Assembly (NCBI GenBank): GCA_001584585.1
Contig: LSYV01000003.1
Span: 1,770,827-1,790,859 of the forward strand
Reading direction: 5' to 3'
Length of the DNA: 20,033 nucleotides
From: Gonium pectorale
Taxonomy: Eukaryota > Chlorophyta > Chlorophyceae > Chlamydomonadales > Volvocaceae
The notes below the pieces were generated by a model. It saw nothing but the letters and a program-made list of their open reading frames with translations. It searched no databases and was not told the DNA's origin. The position numbers and the translations under genes were made by a program. Below are positions 10,401-20,033 of the stretch, piece by piece (within the stretch, counting starts at the first letter, position 1; each line of letters starts with the position of its first letter).

Positions 10401-10708
10401 GAAACCTGGGGGGAAAGTCCCCTTGCCCTGATGCGGCCCCGTGAGGCTGGGCATACCCAAAGCGCCATCCGGCCCCTCTTACCGGCCAGTTGACCTTTTT
10501 GAGGTCCACCTTCAGCTCAAGCTCCTTGGGCACTTTCCCAGATTTGATCAGGTCCTTCAGTGTTTTTTTCTGCTTGCTGCGGGCGGGGAAGGGGTAGCGG
10601 AGAGGGGCTGAACACCCCGGTGATCTCGCAGCTAGCAAACTAGGCTTACTCGCTAAAGCGTCCATCCTGATTCGCCGAGACTCCCCTGAGCCCGCCGAGG
10701 CCTGACAT
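7490..10708 (-). CDS. SRRM1: SRRM1/SRm160-like splicing coactivator (PWI domain plus RS domain)
   Basis: Nuclear-matrix splicing coactivator; its PWI domain binds nucleic acid and its RS region bridges SR proteins and exon junction complexes (family knowledge). Exons: 10708-10650, 10576-10483, 10312-10211, 10000-9932, 9609-9493, 9350-8941, 8616-8398, 8265-8140, 7957-7925 and 7784-7490. Sum 1524 nt, 507 residues, no frame break. The N-terminus MSGLGGLRGVSANQDGRFSD, then KQKKTL, matches the conserved RGTSxxQDxRFS...KQKK start of SRRM1, which fixes the start codon. The PWI domain spans about residues 20-125 (VNWPVMKEWIAKRI, YVNLVPFLEKN, ELWLLLHSANQ). Then come a Gln/Glu/Arg coiled coil (about 125-180), three WEPR repeats (W202, W222, W240), an RS domain (284-399, with RSRSRSRSRSSSRS) and a C-terminus with a Lys tract (428-460), an acidic stretch and a final helix (DPELAELRAKALQSARSL). 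That tail order is the same in animal SRRM1. It is shorter than the roughly 900-residue human protein, mainly in the RS part. The ninth exon uses a weak donor (GG/GTCCCC). Confidence 0.94.
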
Positions 10709-10984
10709 CCCGCCTGCACCACAGAGCGGCCTGTGTTGAGTTCTCTTCTAACACTGCCACTGTATTAAGTCCAGGATGTGAACAAAGGATGAATTTGGGA
10801 AGGCTTCAAAGCTCCGCTTAAAGCTTCCGTATTCCGACTTGGTTCCACTTGCTGGCTGCATCGTCTGGACTCGCGGCTGCATCGTCCTGACTACTCTCGG
10901 CGTGGAAGTTAGTGCCACTTAACGTCGCCGACAGCCCGGCACTCGGTAGAAGTTGCTTTACGGCCAGCAGCGCGCCGTTTGCTA
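10709..10984. promoter_or_regulatory. Short bidirectional promoter region, SRRM1 / RETICULATA-like
   Basis: Only 276 bp separate the two divergent start codons, so both core promoters and 5' leaders must fit here or extend into the partner gene. I see no clear TATA box. A 12-bp direct repeat, GGCTGCATCGTC, occurs at 10854-10865 and 10875-10886. The centre is less GC-rich than the exons on either side. Confidence 0.6.
10854..10886. repeat. 12-bp direct repeat in the bidirectional promoter
   Basis: GGCTGCATCGTC occurs at 10854-10865 and exactly again at 10875-10886. The start-to-start distance is 21 bp, about two helical turns. This could be a paired binding site; no factor can be named from the sequence. 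Confidence 0.7.
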
Positions 10985-13900
10985 ATGGAGAGCCTGACCC
11001 ATCGCGCTCAGCAAGTGCGGCCGCTTGCGCGCCCCGCCCCGCGGCCGCTACTCATCGGATGGTGAGGCGGTCGACCGGAACCGATTGCGCCCTGTCTGCG
11101 GGCGGGATGCACGTCGGTCGTATTGATTCGCGGCCCTTTTCCTTTCGCATCCCTATTCCACCGCCGCACGTTTGCAGGCGCGCACGGGCGGTGCCGTCCC
11201 GCATCATCGCGCACGCCGGCGCCGGCGGTGGGGACATGGGCAAGGGCGGAGCTAGCGGCGGCTCGGGCGGCGGTGGTGGCTCCGGCGGCAGCGGCAAGGG
11301 CGACGACAGCGGCGCCGGCAACCCGGGCGACAAGCCGCAGAAGAGCGGCATCCTCCGGGGCTGGGAGGAGCGTGTGGCGTACGACCCCGAGTTCCCGATC
11401 AAAGTGCTGATGGAGCAGATCATCGGCGTGGGGGCTTGCGTTGTTGGAGACATGAGCGCCCGGCCCAACTGGGGTGCGTACACTAACAGGCGCCCCGTAC
11501 GGCTTTCGGTTTGCGCGCCTGGGCGGCATAACCCGCTGCAGGGCGGGCCGGGCGGCCGCTGGCAGTTGCGCATGCACCACGCGCCAGGGCGCTTCGGCAG
11601 CCGTCGCGACCAGGCCGGGTTTGCCAACCAGGCCTTGCCTGCCCCCTCACGTTGTCGCCGCCCCGTACCGCGCCGCCGTCCACAGCCCTGACTTGGCGTC
11701 CCGCCCCGCCTCCGCGCCGCCAGCCCGCGCCACGTCCCGTCTCGTGCCCTGCTGTACCCTTGACACGATCACCCCACTTTAAGGCGACTCGTCCCCGTGA
11801 CGCCTGGCCTGAGGCGCTCTTGCGCTGCTCGCCTTTACCGCAGCTAGTGCAGCCAACGCAGCCATTGGCCAATCAGACACGCGTGTTCTCGCCGCCCCTC
11901 ACCCACCCTACCCACGCCCTCCCCCCGGCTCCCGCCCCAGGCCTGAATGAGCTCGACTTCATCTTCAGCACTCTGGTGGTGGGTGTGCAGCGGGCTCGGG
12001 GCCGGGGCCCTCGCGGGTGCAGATGGCGCTTGAGAAGGGCGCTTGGGGCGCACGATGTGTGTTGAAAAGGAAAACGCATACGACGAGCGTAAGCGCGAAA
12101 ATGATGGTGTCGTCGTAGGCCCCAGCTCCAGAGGCAGTCGAAGGGGTGACGTCCCTGCATGTTAGTTCGGCGGCGACCACCACCGTAGCCCCCAATGCCG
12201 CCCAGAATTCTCTCTGGGGTGACCCTATGCAATGCGTGCTGGGATGCGCCTAGTCTAGTCTACGTGCGTCGCGTGCGGGCTGGTGCATGTCTCCCGGCTC
12301 CCCGCCCACCCAGCCCCCCGACCCGCTGACTACTGTTGTCTCACCTACAAGCACCGGGAAAGCAAGCCGCGCCAGGCGGAGCGGCGGGAAGGGGAGGGGG
12401 AGGGGCACAGCAAGGAATGCCAGGGTTGAGTACCGAGACGTAGCGCAAATGCGACGAATGACAGAGCAGGACCCCGTGACCTAAATGAGCTACGGTGGTG
12501 TGCCGAAAGGGGCCGGGATGGCGCGCGAAGGACCGAAGAGTGTGCAGGGGGCGGTACGGCAGTACGGCTGTGCATGGTCGGGGGAATGGTGTGCACGATG
12601 TGTGTGTGGAGGGGGGGCTTGGGGCCGAGGCTTCTGGTAGGCTGCCGCGCAGGCCGCACCGCAAGAGGTCCGGCAAGGCTGCGCGGGGCACCCGGTGGGC
12701 CTCCCAGATCGGGTCCGTCCGCGGCATCGCCTCGCGCCAGGGAAGCGCGCACTCCGACCCCGCCCCCTGCCACCACCACCAGCAGATCGGTGGAGTCGGC
12801 TCCACCGTGGCTCTCTCCCAAACAGCTTCCCGCTGCTCAAGGGAACTCAACCACCGTGCCTTCACCGGCCCGCACCCTGCCACCGCAACAGGTCGGCTCG
12901 ATCATGAACTTCACCATTATGTACCTGCTGGCGCCCACGGCGGGAGCCGCTGCCTCCGCCGCCGCCACTCCGCTGGTGGCTCGACTGATCGGGGACTACT
13001 ACCTCAAGCTGTGGGGCGCGCCGGGTAGGCATCGCGCGGGGCGAGCGTCGGGCGGGTCGTGACGGGGCGGTGAGCGCCCTGGGCGCAGGGCGCCACGCAG
13101 GGGCGCAGGCCGTGCGCTGACCCCTTCCCCTGTCGAGCAGCCCCGAGCGCACAGCTACCGGGCGGTGCCGCCGCTCGCCCACACACGCACTCCCCTGCTG
13201 CGCTGTGGCCTGGGCCCAGACCTCCCGCCCTCCCTCCCTCCCAGGCGGCAATTGCTTCGAGCGGGGTGCCTTCACGGTGGGCCAGCGCCTGACGAACCTG
13301 GTCTACAAGGGCGCCGTGTTTGCCGTCATTGGCTTCTTTGCCGGGGTGGTCGGCACCAGCCTGTCCAACGGACTGCTGGCGCTGCGTAAGAAGGTGCGGG
13401 CGCCGGCGTTGGAGGTGGAGGGGAGGGAGCGCGCAGGGGCAGCTGCACTGGAGGGCAGGGCGGGGCTGAGGAAATGCATGGAATAGGGTACACGGGATCT
13501 AGTACGGTTAAGGGTCATCGCCCCTGATTGGCACTTGGTCTGCCGGGATCCTTTCCGATGTTTGATCCCGCGGTGAAGCGTTGGGGTCTGCGGCATATGA
13601 GAGCAGGGAGCTCGCTCCCCGTGGCTAAAACCACCCAACGCTTCTCCCCTCCCGTCCTCTCCTCTCGGTCATCCGAGCGCCACTCCCTCACGGCGCCATT
13701 CCGCCCCTGCCCTACCCTGCCCTACCCTGCCCTACGCTGCCCTACGCTGCCGTACCCTACCCTGCCCTACCCTGGCCTGCCCTGCCCCGGCCCTCCGCCC
13801 CCCCCCCAGATGGACCCCAACTTCAAGCTGCAGAACGAGCCCCCCAACGTGGTTTACAACGCCTTCACGTGGGCGGTGCACATGGGCGTGTCGTCCAACC

Positions 13901-14554
13901 TGCGCTACCAGACGCTGGGCGGGCTGGACGCGCAGCTCATCAAGGTCATGCCGGTGGGCGGCTTCCGCCTCTACCAGGTGGGGGTGGGAGCGGCCCGTAG
14001 GGGAGCGCAGCGTGGGTTGCCGGGTGTGGATGCTCGCAGCCGCGGGGTCGGGGCGGGGCCCGGTGAAGGGTCATGTGAAGTGGACGGCCGCAGGGCGGTT
14101 TGGCGGTGCGTTTGCGAATGCAGGTTGGGGGGCATACCGGGTGAGCGGGGCGGGTGGCGGGGAGGGGGGACAGGTTTGGGACGCCGGACCCCGAGACGAG
14201 GGCGCTTTCACATCGCCAGTCCGCAGATCGCGAGCGCCGCTTCACGTCAGTTAGGCTTCTGGGCGCTCAACGCATCTAATTATGGGATTGTGGGCGTGGG
14301 ATCCTGGGTGCAAGGAGCGGCGTCTGCACTGGGGCAGGGTGGGGGGGGTCTTCGCGAGTAATTATTTGAGGGATGTGGGAATAAGTGGGAAGCGGGGAAA
14401 GCGGTGGGTCGCGACCCGCCGCTCCTGACGTGCATCCCCCCTCCCGACCCCGACCCGACAGGCCTTCATCCGCGCCGCCAACAACGTGGTTGGCGGCATG
14501 TCGTTCGCCACCCTGGCGCGCGTGCTGGGCACGCAGAAGTCCGCGGCCGCGTAG
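10985..14554 (+). CDS. RETICULATA-related plastid membrane protein (former DUF3411)
   Basis: Members of this plant and algal family sit in the chloroplast envelope and affect leaf and plastid development in Arabidopsis; the biochemical role is unsettled (family knowledge). Exons: 10985-11061, 11178-11473, 11941-11978, 12892-13024, 13245-13393, 13810-13977 and 14462-14554. Sum 954 nt, 317 residues, consistent phases. Residues 1-45 (MESLTHRAQQVRPLARPAPR onward) are Arg/Ala/Pro-rich and nearly free of acid residues, as in a transit peptide. A Gly/Ser linker follows (about 47-75). The conserved domain starts at YDPEFPIKVLMEQIIG and continues with FIFSTLVVGSIMNFTIMYLL (made by a splice), FERGAFTVGQRLTNLVYKGA, the hydrophobic VFAVIGFFAGVVGTSLSNGL, GVSSNLRYQTLGGLD and, at the end, RAANNVVGGMSFATLARVLG. 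These match the family's usual C(E/K)F...QR...YKG, SSNxRYQ and FANNxxGGM(Q/S)F blocks. Two to four membrane segments are likely. The in-frame ATG at 10912 upstream has no support, because the donor at 11062 fits the 10985 start. Confidence 0.92.
13706..13790. repeat. 10-bp minisatellite in intron 5 of the RETICULATA-like gene
   Basis: A pyrimidine-only array with a period near 10 bp, consensus CCCTACCCTG, imperfect (CCCTACGCTG variants), running for about 85 bp. It lies just before the acceptor at 13808-13809 and effectively serves as an extended polypyrimidine tract. Confidence 0.8.
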
Positions 14555-16370
14555 GCGCTCAGGCGCATGGGTCCGTGGTAATTGGCAGCCACCGCGGGCT
14601 GCTGCGGGCGCGGACGTGCCCGCAGGAGCCCGCCGGGCCATGTGGTCCCCGGTCTCCAGGGCCCGTGGGCGGGCATGGGCGGGTACCACAAGCTGATGCC
14701 ACGGACATGAGGCTTTGTTCGCAACTGTACTGCACCTTGAGAAGATATCTGCAACGTTACCGGTGACGCGCGAGGGTAGCGTGGTGTGAGCAATAAGACG
14801 TGGTGGACATCGGTGCCACGGTGGTTCCGGGTGGTCTGATATTCCAAGGGAATGCGGCCGGCATTTGGGGCTCGGCCTGGATGGGGGCGCAGCGTCGCGG
14901 TGCACGAGGTCTCTGGGTGGGAAGGGGCCCCTCGCGTGCTCCTCGCTGAGATGTTGGCTGCGCCCCGCCGCGGTGGTATGTGTGCAGCCCGGGCGAGCGG
15001 GGCGGGCGGGCGGGCGGGAGGAGAGAAGTACAGAAAGAAAAGATGCAGTCAGGAAGATGCACGGAAGAAATTGCTGCCAGCGGGGTGTGGCGTTTGATGC
15101 TGATGCGCTTAAGGGCTGTGGGTGCGCTTATGGGCTGCGATGAATGTTGGGGGGCAGCCGCATAGGGAGGTCCTGCTCAACCTGACCGTGCAACCTGACC
15201 TTGCCGTGTGTGCCGGCGGCCGTGCCACGTGTTTCGGCGGCGGCCCGAGCCAAGTTGCTGTGCCGTTTGTATACCGTATTCTGACAGACGGCTAGACAGA
15301 TGGCTAGAGAAGATTTACATATTGCGAGAGCCGAGAGTTGATGATTGTTGAAGCGGGCGTCACTTGGCGACGCGACGCACCCGGTGCAGTGCAATTGTGG
15401 GCTCTGCGGTTTGTTGCCAGGAATTGTCGCTTGGTGGTCTGGCGTACAGGGACGGCCCGCAGCATGGGTGAACTTCGCGAGTGGGGCTCGCGGACCTGCA
15501 GTATCTGTGTGCACCAAGGCAGCTGGCGGTTGGTAGGCGTAGTTGCCGTTTGCGGCAGTTGGCCGGGCGGTGCTCACTAGCTCATGTGGCCAGCGCGAGC
15601 GCCCCGTGGGCCCCGTGTGTCTGTTGAGCGCTCGGGGTGGACGTGTCGGCGTCTTACGTGCGGAAGGTTCCGCGTGATCGTCGCACCCGGTTGGCGTTGG
15701 CGAAAGCGCGTTGGGGTTGGATTCTTTTCTGGCGGCAAAATGCTTGTCAGGTGCTCCCTGTTATAAGTGGCGGGTATTGCAGCCCCGTGTGCGCCTCACC
15801 GCATTACCCATACGCGCGCCCAAATCCCGCGTCCGAACACGCCTCTGGCGACCCATGCCTCGCAACAAGCCGAATAGGACTGCCAGCCGAATAGGACTGT
15901 CATCTTCTTCGCTTCTTGCCGCGAGACGACGTGACGAGACAAAGAACCGACGGGAACATGGGACAGAGGCCCCGTATAAGGGATCGGCACGCGTCTGCCA
16001 GCAGCGGTGCCGCGCCGCTGCCTTGCAGTCCCTCCAGTAGGGTCATCCGTGCCCCTGGTGCCCCATGGCCTGTGGTAAGCATACCCAGGGGGCGTGACAC
16101 ATGCCTGCACAGGCGGGCCGCCTGCCGTTGGATGGGCCTGCCTCGTTGAAGTTCAGCGTCCTGAATTCCCGGTCATACGCCGTTCTCACAGCAGCGGAAG
16201 CTTCGTGCACTCTCTTCTACATCACCGGAATCAAGCCGCAGTAATCCAATAAAGCAACACCGGTATATTCCATTCAGATCCGGAATGAACCTCCGCCACT
16301 TCCCTTACCATTTTTCGAGCTGCAGTGCCGCCGATTCCGGCCATGCCCTGCCGCGTGGCCCGTAGCCGTT
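14555..16370. other. Gene-free 1.8-kb spacer between converging genes
   Basis: The RETICULATA-like gene stops at 14554 and the phosphoesterase stops at 16371 on the other strand, so this stretch should hold two 3' UTRs. Open frames of 60-209 codons exist on both strands, but none shows family motifs, and the longest minus frame (14276-14905) partly mirrors the final RETICULATA exon. I saw no TGTAA on the plus strand. One minus-strand copy (15315-15319) is about 1 kb beyond the phosphoesterase stop, far for a poly(A) site. A run of GGGC units occurs near 15000-15020. No tRNA or other RNA gene was recognised. Confidence 0.55.
15869..15902. repeat. 17-bp tandem duplication
   Basis: Two adjacent 17-bp copies: GCCGAATAGGACTGCCA at 15869-15885 and GCCGAATAGGACTGTCA at 15886-15902, with one mismatch. 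They lie in the gene-free spacer. Confidence 0.9.
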
Positions 16371-18851
16371 CTAAGCCCTAGCCGCCTCCGAGCGCCTCCC
16401 GCGCCGCCGCTTCACAGCTCCTTCCGTACCCGCGTCTCCCTTCTTCGCGGGCGCGTCTCTCTCCTCCTCTATTGTTCCCCCATTTCCCGCCCGGCTGACG
16501 CGTTCGAGCCCAGGCCCGCGCTCGGGCCCGGGATGTGCGTGCGCCACCGCCTCCGCCTCCGTACCCGAGTCCGCTTTCGCGCCTGTCCTCGCGCCCCTTT
16601 GCGCCGGGTCTGACTGTGTCCTCCAACGGTTAACCCCGCTGGGGCCTGCTGCGGCCAGCGCCTCGGCACCGATTGCACGCGCGTTGGCTGCCCCGCCGGC
16701 CGCTGCCCCAACCGCGTGCGCGGTCCTCGCGGCGTGTGCCTTGTCCATGGCGGCCGCCCGATGCCGGGCCCGCTTAGCCGTCAGTCGCGGCGGCGCGTGG
16801 GGGGCCAGCTGGATGAGGCTGAAGCGGGGAGCCGCGCCGGAGCCTGCAACGCCGCGGAGGATCAATGCCGAGGAGAGGAGCGGGCATCGGGGTTGGCGTC
16901 TGGGGATGGCCTCTCCTCGCCACGCCCCCGACCTCGCCACACCTCGTACCGAGAGGCCCGACTGCCCCGTGCGGTTGCCTGATGTACGGTTGCCTGAGGT
17001 GCGGTACGCTGCGGGGCATCGACACTGCGGCGGACGGCTTCCCGCCTCCGCCGCGTACTGATAGGCACGGGCTAGTGCCGAGTTGCCGGCAGCGCTTACC
17101 ACACGCCTCCCAGCGCCCCGCACCTGGGCCCCCGGCGGGCAGTTCCAGCAGCGCCGCCGTCCTCGGGAGCTTGAACCTTGCAGGACCTGCGCACAAGCCG
17201 GGGAGTCGGGCGCCTCGACTCTCGCCTGTCGAGCGATGCGCCGCGTGCGCCCTCCGCCCCAACACGCCCCACGTGTAGCGGTGACACGCGTTGCGGTGCC
17301 GACGACCCCGAGCCGTGGGCTGCGGCACGGCCCTCGGGTGCCATGCTCGTACAAGTGTGCTTGCCGCGGAGTCCGCTGCAGCACCCAGGCAGGCCCCGCG
17401 TGGTGTCGCCAGCCCGCTGCCGAGTGCCAGCGCGACCGTCCGCACAGACGGGACCTGGCCAGGGCGGCTAGCTCCAGCCACGCCACAGAGCCGCACTTGG
17501 AAAGAAGTCTACCGGAGATTCCCCATCTGGTGCAAGCGCCGAGTCTGGCGCCGTCGCCACGCCAATACACTCGCTTTCCGCGAGCTCCCGGCCCCGCACG
17601 AAGCACAGCTCACCCGCCGACCCGGGGTTATAGAACCGCGGCGCGCCGGATGCCAGCTCCAGGTGCTTGTGGCTGTGACCGAACACGACGATGTCGGGTG
17701 CGTTCGCCGCGATGAGGGCGGCGGCCTCGTGGTCCACTGGCGGGCAGCGGGCGGCCGCGGGTAGTGACCGGCCAGGGAAGGCGCAGGGGGACAAGGATGC
17801 AAACAGTTGGCCGTGCGCCGCCCGCGTAATATCCGTGTGAGATCCGTGCAAGACCTTGTCTTTGGGCGCCGCGCCGCGCCATGTCGCGTAGGCCATGACG
17901 GAACCGTGGCGCGACCGTGTGCGGCACACCGTGAGGCAAGCCAGGTTCCTAGGCTCTGGCACGACGACGGTGGGGCAAGTGGGACTATCGGCGCGTGGGT
18001 CCGCCCGCATTGCTGACCGGCACAACAGCGGGAGTGCGCCCGCACCCTGCCCCTTGCTCCTTGCCTGACTGAGGCGGCTGCCCGACAATATGCGTCACCA
18101 GCAGACGCCAGCCCGCTGCCACCAGCAGCCGATGCTGGGGGAGGTGGCTGTGGCCGGGGTGCGCTCCGGGCCCCACAGCCCTGCGGTGGTCCATGGATGC
18201 GGCAGCGCTGCCGCTGTTATCGCCTCCGCAGTTGCTGTCGCCTTCGCAGCTGTCACTGCGATGCTGCACTTCAGGGCCGTTTGCCGCCCCCGCGCCGAGG
18301 GTTCCCGGCTCCCCCCCGGCGTCGTCCACGTTGCCCGCTACAGCGAACACGGGCCCAATACGAGCCAACCGATCCAGCACCTCTGTGCCGCCAGGGATGT
18401 GTTGGCAGGGGCATCCCATGCAGTGCATGGAAATCGGTACCAAAGGAAGAAGCGCTCACGGAGGGGGGCGTCGGAGTGGTGCTGGCGCGAGGGCATGCTG
18501 GGCACTGTGCTGCGGGTTGGGGCGGGTTGGCCGCTTAGCCCACAAACTTAGAAGCCTTGTCAGCACGGAGGGTAAAACGCGGAGCGTCAAAACATGCGGA
18601 TGTGGACACTCGGCGTCCCGCACGGGCCACGTCCTTTCCGTACCTCCGTGGCCGCCATGGTGTCCCACGTCACCGGCGTGTATGATGGCCGCCACTCCTC
18701 TGAGCCGCTCCAGCACCTCGTCACAGAGAACGCCATGAGTATCAGAAATAAGGCCCAGCAGGTATGGCTGCCCAGGCGCGTCGCTTTCGAGCCTCGCGGT
18801 CGGCACGATGGCGCAGTTTTGTCCGGCTGCGCAGCGCTTATTCGTCGACAT
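16371..18851 (-). CDS. YfcE-like calcineurin-type metallophosphoesterase, spliced, with long C-terminal tail
   Basis: Predicted dinuclear-metal phosphodiesterase of the YfcE/Vps29-like family; the substrate is unknown. Exons: 18851-18644, 18382-18065, 17736-17614, 17186-17100 and 16843-16371. Sum 1209 nt, 402 residues, every junction in phase 1. All metal-site motifs are present: SDTHG (D37, H39), HAGDVG (D61), AGNVD (N87), VTHIVG (H167) and FGHSHKH (H196, H198). They are followed by YNPGSAGPARFKLPR, which is created by a splice and typical of plant and algal members. An active enzyme is likely, unlike Vps29, which lacks some ligands. Intron 2 seems to begin with GC (TCAG/GCAAGG) rather than GT. 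Odd parts are a 60-residue Ser/Gly/His-rich insert (about 90-149) and a 135-residue low-complexity tail that ends in a basic cluster (KRRRGRR). The start M was chosen as the first ATG before the domain; 30 residues precede the first beta strand, with no clear targeting signal. Confidence 0.87.
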
Positions 18852-19334
18852 CAGTAGGAGACTATAACCTAGGAATCCCGGGTGTTCGGCTTTGGCGGGT
18901 TGGCATACAAAAGCACTTCGGGTGTGCACATACGAAACGACACTACATGAGGGTTGAGCACACGGGCAAAATGAAGATTCGTCCACCACATGGCTTCGCA
19001 AGATCGCAACGAGCCTTACCTCAACCGATTGAACGGACAAACCGACAACCGGACCGGCCAACACCGGTTCAAGAAGGCGAAAAGTCGTCGTACCGTATTA
19101 GACACTCGATAATGCCTGGCAACTGGAGCCTGAGATCCTGGACTCGTGATCGTTTGCCGATACCAGGGGCTACAGGACGGCCTTACTAACTGTCGCGAGC
19201 TCTTCACTGGCAGAAGATGCAGGAGATGGCAGGAGTGTCAGGCAACGGAACCTTTCCCAAAGGGCTATGAGACCCTACAGCCCAGCCAACGCCGCCATAG
19301 AGCAACGGAGGAGGTTGCGCAGACCAGCGATTGA
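18852..19334. other. Spacer between phosphoesterase start and LINE fragment
   Basis: These 483 bp lie upstream of the phosphoesterase start (minus strand) and upstream of the open retrotransposon frame (plus strand). They should contain the phosphoesterase promoter and possibly decayed 5' sequence of the LINE, but I found no endonuclease motif in any frame. The frame of the LINE is closed by TGA at 19332-19334. Confidence 0.45.
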
Positions 19335-20033
19335 CGCATCAAGCAAATGCGACACTTCTACGATGCCCCGATCAACACTCCTTCGACAACCGATCGTGCA
19401 CTGATTACATTGATTCGTGCACTGATTAGTCAGGCGGTTGCATCTCTCAGGGCGGGGCGCCTCCCAGTCACGGCCACTGTCACTGCGATCGGCAACGCAC
19501 TGTACGGGTGTCTGCGCAAGGCGTTTAGCAGCCCCGCGGCAGGGCATGGTCACTCCGCGCCTTGGTGGTCGGCGGAATGTGCGGCGGCCAAAGAGGCTAT
19601 GCTCCGGTATACAGCCTCCCTCCGGAGGCGCGGTGCGTCCATGGGCCCGGATGAGCGTATGGCGTTTTGCGAGTTAAGACGCATGTATGCCAGGGCCAAG
19701 CGGCAGGCCCGCCTGGACCACCGTCTTAAGGAATGGGATGCGTTCATTACGGCCTGCAAGCGCAACTCCCGTACACTGTGGCAGCGGCTCAGAGGCGGCA
19801 CCCCAGCGCCCTGCGCGCTTGAGGACGTGGATCGGTGGACCCAGTATTTCGACAAGCTTTACAATAGCGGTGCGGCCTACAGTGTCGAACTAGAAGCTCG
19901 GGCGTGTGCCATCCTGAACTACATAAATTGCGGCCCGGGCGCGGGCGCGGCCTGCGTGTGGCGGGACTCGGCGAGCGTGCACGCTAGGCGCGAGGCGGCC
20001 AAGAGCCTGAATGTGCCCATCACTGTGAGCGAG
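19335..20033 (+). mobile_element. Non-LTR (LINE) retrotransposon ORF2 fragment, linker before the reverse transcriptase
   Basis: One frame stays open for 233 codons, from just after a TGA (19332-19334) to the window edge, where it is cut. It carries the pattern found between the endonuclease and reverse transcriptase of LINE polyproteins: PWWSAECAAAKEAMLRY, then ELRRMYARAKRQARLDH and WDAFITACKRNSRTLWQRLR, then DVDRWTQYFDKLYNSG and, at the very edge, SLNVPITVSE, the usual lead-in to the RT domain. The RT itself must lie to the right. No endonuclease is visible upstream, so the copy is either 5'-truncated near 19335 or decayed, or its ORF is broken by the TGA. An in-frame ATG lies at 19347. The L1-like clade is a guess. 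Codon use is more mixed (TTA, AGA, CTA) than in the neighbouring host exons, as expected for a mobile element. Confidence 0.85.
19395..19428 (+). repeat. 13-bp direct repeat inside the LINE frame
   Basis: CGTGCACTGATTA occurs at 19395-19407 and again at 19416-19428, 21 bp apart and therefore in the same frame, giving a repeated Arg-Ala-Leu-Ile. It may be a small in-frame duplication. Confidence 0.75.

Noticed and set aside
12341..12883. 180-codon minus-strand frame inside the RETICULATA-like intron 3
   Set aside because: It lies in a 913-bp intron, is Pro/Arg-rich and has no recognisable motif. High GC makes long chance frames common here.
17104..17606. Upstream half of the 411-codon minus frame 16371-17606
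   Set aside because: Only 16843-16371 is in the phosphoesterase model. The rest overlaps its fourth exon in another frame and introns, and shows no motif.

Overview
The window looks like nuclear DNA of a volvocine green alga (Chlamydomonas, Volvox, Gonium or a relative). The evidence is high GC content, genes split by many short GT-AG introns, ATG starts that only make sense after splicing, two TGTAA motifs placed as poly(A) signals, and a plastid-type protein with an N-terminal transit-like sequence. No bacterial-style operons, tRNA, rRNA or CRISPR arrays were seen. Most long open frames are shadows of GC-rich exons. I rebuilt five spliced genes by hand from homology and splice sites. In all five models the exon lengths and intron phases keep one frame across every junction.

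Layout from left to right. (1) 4940 to 174, minus: the FG nucleoporin NUP62/Nsp1, 11 exons, with its C-terminal end beyond the left edge. (2) 5616-6449, plus: a small coiled-coil protein of unknown function, diverging from NUP62. (3) 10708 to 7490, minus: an SRRM1/SRm160-type splicing coactivator with PWI, RS and Lys-rich parts, 10 exons, complete. (4) 10985-14554, plus: a RETICULATA-related plastid membrane protein, 7 exons, complete, diverging from SRRM1 with only 276 bp between the start codons. (5) 18851 to 16371, minus: a YfcE-like metallophosphoesterase, 5 exons, complete, with one probable GC-AG intron. (6) 19335 to the right end, plus: part of a non-LTR (LINE) retrotransposon polyprotein, from the region just before the reverse transcriptase.

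The genes are not an operon. They alternate in head-to-head and tail-to-tail order, typical of a compact algal genome. NUP62 (nuclear pore transport) and SRRM1 (splicing and mRNA export) both act in nuclear RNA traffic, but nothing in the sequence shows that they are co-regulated. Between 14555 and 16370 a spacer of about 1.8 kb separates the converging RETICULATA-like and phosphoesterase genes, and I found no gene in it.

I did not find a clearly new biological system. The points most worth a second look are the unnamed coiled-coil gene, a 60-nt stretch of NUP62 that reads better in another frame, the GC-AG intron, the in-phase FG exons of NUP62, the WEPR repeats and Glu-Trp-Ile replacement in SRRM1, the extensions of the phosphoesterase, and a spaced 12-bp repeat in the SRRM1/RETICULATA promoter region.
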